Of a stretch of DNA of 64,000 bases, positions 33,595 to 41,315 are shown piece after piece; position 1 is the stretch's first letter, and each line of letters begins with the position of its first letter. This DNA comes from Oscillospiraceae bacterium (lineage in GTDB: Bacteria > Bacillota > Clostridia > Oscillospirales > Ruminococcaceae): contig JAFSEU010000003.1 in assembly GCA_017435565.1 (NCBI GenBank), positions 1-64,000 on the forward strand. Direction: 5' to 3'. The notes under the pieces are model-generated. The model saw nothing but the letters and a program-made list of their open reading frames with translations. It was not told the origin of the DNA and ran no database searches. A program made the position numbers and the translations under genes.

Positions 33595-33610
33595 GATATA
33601 CCGCAGTCAC
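33577..33610 (-). promoter_or_regulatory. Direct repeats ACCGCAGTCAC, candidate regulator sites
   Basis: The 11-mer ACCGCAGTCAC occurs at 33577-33587 and 33600-33610, 23 bases apart, upstream of the permease gene and overlapping the terminator. The two-turn spacing fits a dimeric response regulator. Confidence 0.55.
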
Positions 33611-33613
33611 ATA

Positions 33614-34237
33614 TTATGAATTTATTGCTACAATAAGCTTTGCCCTGTCGTGAATACCTGTTTTATCATAAATTGTGCTTATATAGTTTTTCACAGTACC
33701 TTCCGAAATATAAAGCTCCTGTGAAATTTGTTTGTTTGAAAAACCTCTTGCAAGAAGCGTAGCTATTTCCTTTTCTCTTGCAGTCATTTCCTTAAGGATA
33801 TCAGGCTCGCTTTTCTGACCTGACATGAGAGCGGCAAGTCTTTGCATAACCTTAGAATCGATAACGTTTCGTCCATTTATAATCTGCAAAATCGCACCGA
33901 GAATAGCATCCTTGCCGCTGTCTTTAAGCAGATAGCCATCCGCACCGCCTGCAATGGCTTTAGTTATTGTTGCATCATCGTAAAAGGTTGTAAGCACAAG
34001 TATTTTTATATGGGGATAGTTCTTTTTTAGATGACTGATAAGCTCAATTCCGCCCATACCCTGCATATTTATATCAACAAGAGCGATATCGCACCCGACC
34101 TTTTCCAGCACAGAAAGTGCCTCGTTGCCATCCTTTGCCGAACCAACAACCTCCATATCGCTTATTGTTAGTATAATTTCAAGGCTTTCAAGCAAAAGCG
34201 GCTCGTCATCAACAAGTAAAACTTTAAGCTTTTTCAT
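33614..34237 (-). CDS. NarL/LuxR-type response regulator
   Basis: 207 residues. Receiver domain with VDDEP at 9-13 and phospho-acceptor Asp55 in IALVDINMQG; C-terminal LuxR helix-turn-helix (about 143-205) with LTAREKEIATLL-like MTAREKEIATLLARGFSNK and GTVKNYISTIYDK. The ATG at 34237 has an AGGAGG SD seven bases away and overlaps the kinase stop by one base (TGATG). Likely controls the adjacent exporter. Confidence 0.93.
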   Translation of the reverse strand: MKKLKVLLVDDEPLLLESLEIILTISDMEVVGSAKDGNEALSVLEKVGCDIALVDINMQGMGGIELISHLKKNYPHIKILVLTTFYDDATITKAIAGGADGYLLKDSGKDAILGAILQIINGRNVIDSKVMQRLAALMSGQKSEPDILKEMTAREKEIATLLARGFSNKQISQELYISEGTVKNYISTIYDKTGIHDRAKLIVAINS

Positions 34238-35400
34238 CAACTTTCCTCCTCGATTATAGGCAAAGTAACAACGCTTTTAAATCCCGCAGAATTTGAAAAT
34301 TCTGCCTTTCCGCCATTTTTCTCACAATATGAAATAATTTTTTTCAGTCCGAAGCCGTTTTTTATTTTTAAACGGCTGTTTTCGCTGCAAAAATCACTTT
34401 CTCCGTTATCTGTAACAGTAAGCTGAAGATGCTTGCTGTCAGAAGCAAGAGATAATATAAACATATCAGCTTTTCCGTGTTTTACACCGTTTGAAAGAAC
34501 CTCACTTGTGGCAGAACAGAAAAATTCTGCATGAACTGACGGAATAAGTCTTTCTAAAGAACATTTTGAAAAGTTTATCCTTATATTTGTTTTTGTATCC
34601 ATAGCAAAGCTTTTGCATATAGCTTCAACGCTATCACAAATGTCGCTTATGGGAATGGGTTTATCCTCGCTGTCAAGCACACGCACTGCCCGCCTGATTG
34701 AAGCAAGACTGTCCCTCATTCGCTCGTTGGCAGTACATACCTTTTTCCTTGCCTTATCGGGAGAAGTATCAAAAAGCATATCCGCCGCATCAAGAGTCAT
34801 TATTGCCGCTGTTATTGAATGTCCTACACTATTGTGTATACTTCGGCTGATATTTTCCCGTTCCTCAAGTCTTGCGTTTCTGTCGGAAAGATAGTTTTTA
34901 ATTCTCAGCTCGTCATTGAGTTTTTTCTCACTAAGCTCGCCCAAAGCACAAATGCTTATCGAGCGCTTCAGCTTATCTTTTGTATCAAAGTGTTTCACAA
35001 AACATTTCTCTGCCGCGCAGATTAAAGCCGATATGCCTGTAATAATCATTGCATACATAAGCGTTGTGTAAAATACAGAACCTTTTATCAAAGAAATCAT
35101 ACACAACCAAACGGCAGGCATAAAAATTCTCAGAGAGCTATACTTTTCCCTTCTTACCTGACAAAGAAGAATGAAACAGAAGGAATTGCCGGAGAGAGCT
35201 GCCATTGCAGCTGCCGACACAAGATGTAAAAGCATCTCAGAAAGGCTGAAAGTATCATTGATACTCCGCAAGGTAAGAAGCATAATAAGCAGAAAGAACA
35301 TAACGGTTATTGCACTATCATAATCAGAACTTATCAAAGCAACGATAAACAATATAATCAGCATTGTCACTCCAACAATATACTCTATGACCTTCTCCAT
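34237..35400 (-). CDS. HisKA_3-type sensor histidine kinase
   Basis: 387 residues from ATG 35400 (AAAGGAG six bases upstream). Four to five membrane segments within the first 130 residues and almost no external loop, as in intramembrane-sensing kinases that detect cell-envelope stress or peptides. His189 in SRSIHNSVGHSITAA is the phosphorylation site of a HisKA_3 domain; the ATPase domain has the N box SEVLSNGVKHGKA and the glycine box NGFGLKK. Partner of the regulator at 33614. Confidence 0.92.
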   Translation of the reverse strand: MEKVIEYIVGVTMLIILFIVALISSDYDSAITVMFFLLIMLLTLRSINDTFSLSEMLLHLVSAAAMAALSGNSFCFILLCQVRREKYSSLRIFMPAVWLCMISLIKGSVFYTTLMYAMIITGISALICAAEKCFVKHFDTKDKLKRSISICALGELSEKKLNDELRIKNYLSDRNARLEERENISRSIHNSVGHSITAAIMTLDAADMLFDTSPDKARKKVCTANERMRDSLASIRRAVRVLDSEDKPIPISDICDSVEAICKSFAMDTKTNIRINFSKCSLERLIPSVHAEFFCSATSEVLSNGVKHGKADMFILSLASDSKHLQLTVTDNGESDFCSENSRLKIKNGFGLKKIISYCEKNGGKAEFSNSAGFKSVVTLPIIEEES

Positions 35401-35722
35401 GTTATACTCCTTTCCTGAAAAGTCATACATATAAATAATATCACAAATAAACCGATAATGGAAGTATAAAAAACATCATTTTTCTGTATTTTTACTCCCG
35501 ATAAAAGAATCCCTTGTAAAATATATTGCACTATCTATTTTTCTCAATATGTGTTCTTTCGGCATTAATGTCTCTATACTTACAAATTCAAGCTGGCTTC
35601 TTTCTATTTTTTCCTTTGTAGCATTTTTTATCACTCTATTTCATAATGTCGCATTTATGTGAAAAAGCCCAGCAAAATCGTGTTTGTGATAGGGAACATC
35701 CACTCCAAACCGATTGAGCAAA
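35401..35722. other. AT-rich intergenic stretch
   Basis: 322 bases with no gene or recognisable repeat. A promoter for the kinase gene on the minus strand must lie near 35440, where GGTTTATTTGTGATATTATT holds a weak -10-like element, but no good -35 is seen. The right end marks the beginning of the accessory region. Confidence 0.4.
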
Positions 35723-35763
35723 CGAAAGCCATGCAGTTACATTGACTGCATGGCTTTTCGTTT
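35723..35763. terminator. Hairpin at the end of the recombinase remnant
   Basis: GAAAGCCATGCAGT pairs with ACTGCATGGCTTTT over a 7-base loop; a short T-rich run follows on the plus strand. Confidence 0.55.
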
Positions 35764-35789
35764 ACGCATATATCAAAATAGCAACACAG

Positions 35790-36084
35790 TTATTCATACA
35801 AATTATGTAAGCTATGTTCAACGGGCTTGTCAAGGAACTTATAATAGATGTGAATGTCCCTCTCCGCCTTGCGGTCAGAGGGATGTTTGTCTATTGTGAC
35901 ATATTCAATAAGCTCCAGACACATCTCACGGGTGAGCTTCTGAACATCAGCATACTTCTTGACACGCTCAATGAATTTGTCTACATCTTCGGCATTCTGC
36001 TTTTCAGTATCGAGCCTTGCTGTCAGCTTTGCCTGTTCCTCCTGCAATGCTTTCAGCTCAGTTTCATACTTGCCGAGCAGGACA
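35790..36084 (-). pseudogene. Large serine recombinase, C-terminal tail only
   Basis: The frame reads as the last 97 residues or so of a TnpX-like large serine recombinase: LLGKYETELKALQEEQAKL, then a coiled-coil with VDKFIERVKKYADVQKL and the DUF4368-like ending RDIHIYYKFLDKP. The same type of tail ends the intact recombinase at 54605. The catalytic and zinc-ribbon parts are gone. At about 36084 the sequence switches abruptly to a relaxase tail on the other strand. Confidence 0.8.
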
Positions 36085-36357
36085 CCGCAGGAACACGGCG
36101 GCGATATTGCCGAATACCACGAAACCTGTAAACAGGTTTTGGAGCTTTACCCGTCAGGCACGATACCGAAAGTTGAAAATCTTGAAAAGCATATTAAGTC
36201 ACTTCAAGAAAAGCGGTCACAGAAGGATGCGGAATACCGTCAGGCGGATAAAAAGTCCCGTGAATTGTCCGAAGCTACGAGGACAATAGAGGAATACCTC
36301 CGCCATGAGCAGAACCGAGGTCAGCAGAAGAAACGTAAACGGAATGACCTTGAATGA
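36085..36357 (+). pseudogene. Relaxase (Mob protein), C-terminal tail only
   Basis: The frame reads TPQEHGGDIAEYHETCKQVL, then LELYPSGTIPKVENLEKH and a charged coiled-coil ending at TGA 36355. The ELYPSG-type segment followed by a coiled coil is typical of the C-terminus of Firmicute mobilization relaxases. No start codon or N-terminal catalytic domain is present. It abuts the recombinase remnant head-on, so a mobile element has collapsed here. Confidence 0.7.
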
Positions 36358-36676
36358 TGATAGGCACTCTGGCGAATGGAAACGCCCCTCAGAGTCGTCT
36401 GTGACGGTAATGGGGAAACTTATTCGCTTAAAAGAAAGAGGCACAGGGAACGCTTAATGTTCTCTATGCCGTATCACTACTGTTTTAATATTCTGACAAC
36501 GACCTGCCGCATCGCCCCGTCGTCAGTGCAGGAGATTCCGCAAGTATTCTATTTTACGAGATCACTTCACATTTTTTTACGGGTTGACAAGAGCATAAGA
36601 CCATAAGCGCACGGCGGGGCTTTTACCCCGCCGCGTGCCGATATTTACTGGCAGCATTCGCATCTCTTAAAATTCT
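36358..36676. other. Gene-free stretch at the left edge of the envelope cluster
   Basis: 319 bases without a supported gene. It holds a strong GC-rich inverted repeat at 36609-36638 (GCACGGCGGGG with CCCCGCCGCGTGC, one bulge) that could end transcription of the zinc-ribbon gene, although it lacks a good T-run on the minus strand. The rest may be further debris of the mobile element. Confidence 0.45.
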
Positions 36677-39600
36677 TCATTCCACCCATTCATAGATCCA
36701 CAGTGTATTTCCTGCGCTGGAAGAGAAAATGATCGCCATTTCGTCGCCGCTTTGGTACCCATTCCCGAAGACATGGTGAACGGTCGCCTCCGGACACGGG
36801 GTATTACCTATGGTATCCAGGTAAACCCTGTATTTTGCTCCCTCCTCGGTGGCCGCAAAATATATCGGGTCATTATACATGATGCCATTACGCTCATCGT
36901 TTGGCTCGCCGCAACCAACATCTCCATACATTGACCACAGCAGATAATATCCTTCGCAGCTCAGTTCTACCGACAAATGCATGATGACATCTTCATCCGG
37001 CCGGATGATCTGCGGCGGTGCTGAACAGGATACGGACATCGTCGCACTTCCGGCATCGTGATAATCGGTCTCGGGTATACTGACTCTCGTTGTATGGCTG
37101 AGTTCAGAAGCCGAGTAGTAGAAGGATGCATAACCATCTGTCCCGATCTCGTCCTCACGTGGAGTAACATTTGTCTCCTTAAGCTGCCAATAACCGTTTT
37201 CTTCTTTCGGCTTATCATCTTCCGGCTTATCATCTTCCGTCGGATCTTCACCGGAGCTTTCCTCCACCCATTCGTAGATCCAAAGAGTATTTGAATAGCC
37301 GTCTGAGAAGAGAATTGCCATCTCGGATCCCGCACGGGTGCCCTTATCAAAAACATGAACTACGGTCGTTTCGGGGCTAGGATCATTTCCGAAGGGATCC
37401 AGATAAACATATTCTTTCCCGCCTTCCTCCAAGGCAGCAAATCTGGTCCCGTTATTGTACATGATGGCGTTCCTTTCATCATTCGGTGCTCCATACCGAA
37501 CAGATCCACTTGCCGGCCATAGCATATAATCTCCGCTGTAGCTTCCATCGACCGACAGGTGCATCACCACATCTTCCGAAGGCCGGATGATCTGCGGGGG
37601 AGCGGAACAGTTCACGGTTAACGTTGCGCTTCCGGCTCCGTGATAATCGGTCTCGGGCAGACTGACTCTCGTTGTAAGGCTGAGTTCAGAAGCCGAGTAG
37701 TAGTAGGATGCATAACCATCTGTCCCGATCTCGTCCTCACCTGGAGTAACATTTGTCTCCTTAAGCTGCCAGTACCCTTCCTTTGGTTCATCTGTTCCGG
37801 ATTCCTGATTTTCAGACTCTGCATTATTGTCATCTTCTGTTTGCTGCGAGTTATCTTCCGGCTGATTCTCGTCCTCTTCTATGACGGTGGGACTGCCCAG
37901 TTCGATCTCGGTGGAGCGGTTGCCTGTCATTTGCGGGGTGAAATTCTTGGTGAAGATGGGAGCTGCACCGTTTGCGAAGTCCTCCTCACTGGCGTAGACC
38001 AACACTTGATTGGGCATCCCCATGTTCAGATAGCCGTACATAGTGCAGTCAAAGTCCGTGGACCAGCCGTCGTCGTATTCCTCACTATCGGGAATGCTCT
38101 GATGCCAGCCCGGAACGGGTACGCCGTCGGAGCCGAACGCCACGGTACAACCCTTGTACTTCGCCACGTCAGTTGATTCTAAATTGACTGTCTCGGTGAT
38201 CTGGAAATGGAGCGTGCGGTTATAGGGTTCCGCTATCTTTGCCAGCTCTTTCAGCGTGTTTATCTGTAGCTGTTCCAGTAAGAAGCGCTGAATCTTCTCC
38301 ATGGACTTGGTTTCAATCAGTTGCCACACCTTGGCCTTCTGCTGCTCGGTCAAGGATGCTTTCAGCTCATCGGAGGCATTGAAGAAGACGTTTTTATATC
38401 CGGCGGCATCTGCGGCAAAGAGGATATCTTCGTTGGTCTCATCGTAAACCTCGTTCCAGAATTTCCCGCAGTAGTCGTCTACCGCTGTCTTGACCACAGC
38501 CATAGCCGCGTCGGGGTTGCCGTCGGTTTCCCAGTAAGCATCGTAAAAAACCTGGAACCAGTGGTCGCTGTCAAAGAACTCTATCTCGTTGTAATACGCC
38601 TCAAAAACAGCTTTGACATTCTCCGCCTGTTCCGCCTTTGCAGCATCGACAAAGTAATCAAGCTCCATACCGAACAGAGCCACACCAAAGAATGTCAGGG
38701 TAAAGCCAATGTGGGAATATCCCGTCACCATGGAATAGATCGTTCCGCTACTGTTTATGAGGTTCTTATATAGATTGATTCCGGCGGTATCGATCTGTTT
38801 CAGATCCATATCCCGCATGTCATAGGCCACCTGTGCCGTCATAGTCAGAATCGGGATAAGGTTCATGGCGTTGCCCAGGTCTGACGCATGGTCGCTCAAG
38901 AAGTTTATCACCCGGCTCTGGCTGGACATTGGCAGCCCTTCCATGCCAATATTGATGAGCGGATCGCAGAACCCCCAAAGGGTATTTGCTTTGGTGAAGC
39001 CTTCATATGCGGCCTTTAAATCCATGTTCGGGTCAAGCTTCGGCACTTCTACTGCGTAATTCTCCGGATCATCGATATAGCGGGTGACTTCGTCAGAATA
39101 CTCGGCAGGATTTGTACGCTGTAAAATATACCAGTAATTGGATCGCACCTCAACCGTCTGGTAATAGGGATTCTCCTCGTCGGTTATCACATAGAAAAGC
39201 GAGGGGTTGACGCCGACAGGTCGGTAACTCACCCGCGCGGGAGAAAAGCTGCCGAAATACGCCGTCACCGTCCCGGCCTGCTTGTCCACATAGGAGATCA
39301 GCGGCATCCACGAACCATCGACATAGTGCTCCACCACTACATCCGTATCTGCAGATACGGTGCAGGGAAACGTGACCTCTACAGGGACATAAAAGTCCTC
39401 AGATCCGTCCATGCTCAATTCGTATAACTCATAGCGGGAGCCGTCTCTGTCAGTTCCGTCTTCCAAAACAGACACGCTGACATTCCGTGGTCCGTCTTTC
39501 AACATGAGTTCATCTACATCCACAGTCACTCCGCACAGGGTGACGGCGGGGGCATCCAGATTGACGCTTGCCGATTCAGAGGACATAACCTGCCCGGGTG

Positions 39601-39967
39601 CGGCAGATGAATTTCCCTGATCATTCTTCCCTTTTAGACTCTTCAGGAAGAAGCCCGGTTTTACAAATCCGGTCACAACGATGCAAAGTACCAGTATCAC
39701 CGCGACCAATTTGGCAAAGCCGCCTTTGCCTTTTTGCTTTTTTACAGGCGCTGCCTTCTGCTGTGTTCTCGCCGCATTCCGCTGGGCGAACTCCTCCGGT
39801 ATTTTCACCTGAGGTTTCGGGGTGTATGGCTTCGGCTGCTGTTGCGGCTGCTGAGATGGTTGTTGCTGTGTTGGTTGAGCCGATTGCGCAACGGGCGTGC
39901 CGCACGAGGGGCAGAACTTTGTTCCCTCAGTCAGCGCTGAACCGCAGTTCTGACAGAATTTTTCCAT
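36677..39967 (-). CDS. Zinc-ribbon membrane protein with large surface region and duplicated C-terminal module
   Basis: 1096 residues from ATG 39967 (AAAGGAGG nine bases upstream). Order: a zinc ribbon (CQNCGSALTEGTKFCPSCG, about 4-22), a Gln/Pro-rich linker (about 28-62), a basic stretch, one membrane helix (about 88-108), then an external region of roughly 980 residues. That region has an Ig-like beginning, a helical middle (about 290-640), an acidic linker, and two nearly identical modules of about 170 residues, each opening GYWQLKETNVTP and closing NTLWIYEWVE. The two module genes differ by only a few bases in their first 100. GC is higher than in the core chromosome. I know no function; a surface sensor or adhesin is possible. 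Confidence 0.75.
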   Translation of the reverse strand: MEKFCQNCGSALTEGTKFCPSCGTPVAQSAQPTQQQPSQQPQQQPKPYTPKPQVKIPEEFAQRNAARTQQKAAPVKKQKGKGGFAKLVAVILVLCIVVTGFVKPGFFLKSLKGKNDQGNSSAAPGQVMSSESASVNLDAPAVTLCGVTVDVDELMLKDGPRNVSVSVLEDGTDRDGSRYELYELSMDGSEDFYVPVEVTFPCTVSADTDVVVEHYVDGSWMPLISYVDKQAGTVTAYFGSFSPARVSYRPVGVNPSLFYVITDEENPYYQTVEVRSNYWYILQRTNPAEYSDEVTRYIDDPENYAVEVPKLDPNMDLKAAYEGFTKANTLWGFCDPLINIGMEGLPMSSQSRVINFLSDHASDLGNAMNLIPILTMTAQVAYDMRDMDLKQIDTAGINLYKNLINSSGTIYSMVTGYSHIGFTLTFFGVALFGMELDYFVDAAKAEQAENVKAVFEAYYNEIEFFDSDHWFQVFYDAYWETDGNPDAAMAVVKTAVDDYCGKFWNEVYDETNEDILFAADAAGYKNVFFNASDELKASLTEQQKAKVWQLIETKSMEKIQRFLLEQLQINTLKELAKIAEPYNRTLHFQITETVNLESTDVAKYKGCTVAFGSDGVPVPGWHQSIPDSEEYDDGWSTDFDCTMYGYLNMGMPNQVLVYASEEDFANGAAPIFTKNFTPQMTGNRSTEIELGSPTVIEEDENQPEDNSQQTEDDNNAESENQESGTDEPKEGYWQLKETNVTPGEDEIGTDGYASYYYSASELSLTTRVSLPETDYHGAGSATLTVNCSAPPQIIRPSEDVVMHLSVDGSYSGDYMLWPASGSVRYGAPNDERNAIMYNNGTRFAALEEGGKEYVYLDPFGNDPSPETTVVHVFDKGTRAGSEMAILFSDGYSNTLWIYEWVEESSGEDPTEDDKPEDDKPKEENGYWQLKETNVTPREDEIGTDGYASFYYSASELSHTTRVSIPETDYHDAGSATMSVSCSAPPQIIRPDEDVIMHLSVELSCEGYYLLWSMYGDVGCGEPNDERNGIMYNDPIYFAATEEGAKYRVYLDTIGNTPCPEATVHHVFGNGYQSGDEMAIIFSSSAGNTLWIYEWVE
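36680..37197 (-). repeat. C-terminal module, copy B
   Basis: About 518 bases coding for the last 170-residue module. Nearly identical to copy A at its start (the stretch coding for QLKETNVTP to TTRVS), with more differences further on. Confidence 0.9.
37262..37784 (-). repeat. C-terminal module, copy A
   Basis: About 523 bases, in tandem with copy B and separated by a 65-base acidic linker (Asp/Glu/Lys codons). Confidence 0.9.
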
Positions 39968-39998
39968 TTTTAATTCCTCCTTTATCAGTTTATAGTCG

Positions 39999-40637
39999 TT
40001 ATTGTTTGATATTCGGGCAATGGGAGACAATGTAATCCTTAACGAACGCAAAATCCTCCTTTGCCGCATAAACCTGATTATGTTCGAGGCGTTCGTTCAC
40101 CTTGATCAGATGGCGGCGGGGATAGGCTTTGACCTTTCGGACTTTTGCAAACTCGGTGTACATCTCCGTGCGCTGGGCATTCAAGCCGACGCCGACCGTG
40201 CCGATCCTGCCGGACGCCGCACCTGCGATCATCGTTGCCGCCCCAAGTTTTTTCGCATTTTTCGTCTGTGAGGCGATTTGTTTATGAGTTACGCCTTTTT
40301 CGTCCATCTCAAACTCGACGATATAGCTTCCGCCCATGATGGCGGCATAGAGAAGATAGCCGAGCGCCGAGAGCACCGTCATACCGATGAGGATATACCC
40401 GAACACCTTCGCAACGTTCAAAAATCCGACCCACCAAAAACGACTGTTGCCGGATTGAATCAGCACCATAAATGCAAATATTCCGAGAATGATGAAGAAA
40501 AATATCTTCCAGATCAGCATAAATATCGTAGGATTTTTGAACAGATTCATTTCATATACCCAGCGATATTTTCCGTCTTCGCCGAGCATGATGTTCTCAC
40601 TGCTTTTTTCGTCATACGCCATCATTTGCTTTGTCAC
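39999..40637 (-). CDS. Hypothetical membrane protein of the envelope cluster
   Basis: 212 residues from a GTG at 40637 with GGAG seven bases upstream. Two membrane segments (about 36-62 and 78-100), then a glycine/alanine-rich helix (about 130-155) and a C-terminal soluble part that may be a PH-like beta domain (MYTEFAKVRKVKAYPRRHLI). It lies between a lipoprotein gene and the zinc-ribbon protein gene on the same strand with gaps of 12 and 31 bases, so the three are one operon. Function unknown. Confidence 0.7.
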   Translation of the reverse strand: MTKQMMAYDEKSSENIMLGEDGKYRWVYEMNLFKNPTIFMLIWKIFFFIILGIFAFMVLIQSGNSRFWWVGFLNVAKVFGYILIGMTVLSALGYLLYAAIMGGSYIVEFEMDEKGVTHKQIASQTKNAKKLGAATMIAGAASGRIGTVGVGLNAQRTEMYTEFAKVRKVKAYPRRHLIKVNERLEHNQVYAAKEDFAFVKDYIVSHCPNIKQ

Positions 40638-40649
40638 AGCCTTACTCCC

Positions 40650-41072
40650 TTATTCTTCGATTTTATCAAATGATATCATGCTGCCATCCGGCAGGTAAAA
40701 GGCAAGTGTTTTGCCGTTCGTGGTGCCGACAGCGTTTTGGAATGTATAATCAATACCATTGACCGTGATGCGGAGCGTTTCCGCATGGTCATATTGCCAT
40801 TCTTCGTTACGGAACAGAAATACGTATGTTCCCTCGCTCCTTCCTGTGGGCAGACCTGATTTTTCTGCGAATTCCTCGGAAATGTCCAGGCGTATCTCAT
40901 GATCCGTAAGAAAAGTCAACCTGCTGTACTCGGCCAGGTATTCTCCGTAAATCGAAAATGTATCGAGCGTTCCATCATCGGGCGGAAGATCATTGCCACC
41001 GCAGGCAGAAAACACCGCCATTGTGCCAAAGCAGACCATCAGCACGAATATGGTGAAAATACCTCGTTTCAT
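40650..41072 (-). CDS. Small lipoprotein of the envelope cluster
   Basis: 140 residues. A lipoprotein signal peptide ends at VFSAC (Cys at about 24); the mature part is a small beta-rich domain (YVFLFRNEEWQYDHAETLRI, NGKTLAFYLPDGSMISFDK). First gene of the three-gene unit; promoter at 41184-41213. It has no recognised family. Confidence 0.75.
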   Translation of the reverse strand: MKRGIFTIFVLMVCFGTMAVFSACGGNDLPPDDGTLDTFSIYGEYLAEYSRLTFLTDHEIRLDISEEFAEKSGLPTGRSEGTYVFLFRNEEWQYDHAETLRITVNGIDYTFQNAVGTTNGKTLAFYLPDGSMISFDKIEE

Positions 41073-41183
41073 GATTGCATCCTCATTTCAGCAAGAGCAG
41101 ACCGTCTTTTTTCACCGGGCGGTTATGCGTCGGGCAGCCGACAGAGTGCTCTCCTCAAGAGTTTTTTACATTATTCCGATTAC

Positions 41184-41213
41184 ATTATACTACAACAACA
41201 GATACCATTTCAA
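41184..41213 (-). promoter_or_regulatory. Promoter of the envelope cluster
   Basis: On the minus strand TTGAAA (41208-41213), 18 bases, TATAAT (41184-41189). Repeated GAGTTGACA/TGTCAA blocks between 41214 and 41256, shared by both divergent promoters, could be binding sites for the regulator encoded at 41316. Confidence 0.7.
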
Positions 41214-41256
41214 GAGTTGACAGCGAGTTGTCATTGACAAATTTTCGGTCAACTCA

Positions 41257-41285
41257 TTGATTTTAAGCCTGATTTGTGCTAAAAT
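41257..41285 (+). promoter_or_regulatory. Promoter of the double-HTH regulator gene
   Basis: TTGATT (41257-41262), 17 bases, TAAAAT (41280-41285). Confidence 0.7.
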
Positions 41286-41315
41286 GATTATGAGATCATA
41301 TTGGAGGACAGGCCT

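Noticed and set aside
36609..36638. Strong GC-rich inverted repeat as a terminator
   Set aside because: Stem is good but there is no T-run on the minus strand where it would be needed; mentioned in the gene-free stretch instead of called a terminator.
39598..40035. Long frames on the plus strand opposite the zinc-ribbon protein gene
   Set aside because: They mirror the Gln/Pro-rich linker and have no SD; shadows of the real gene.
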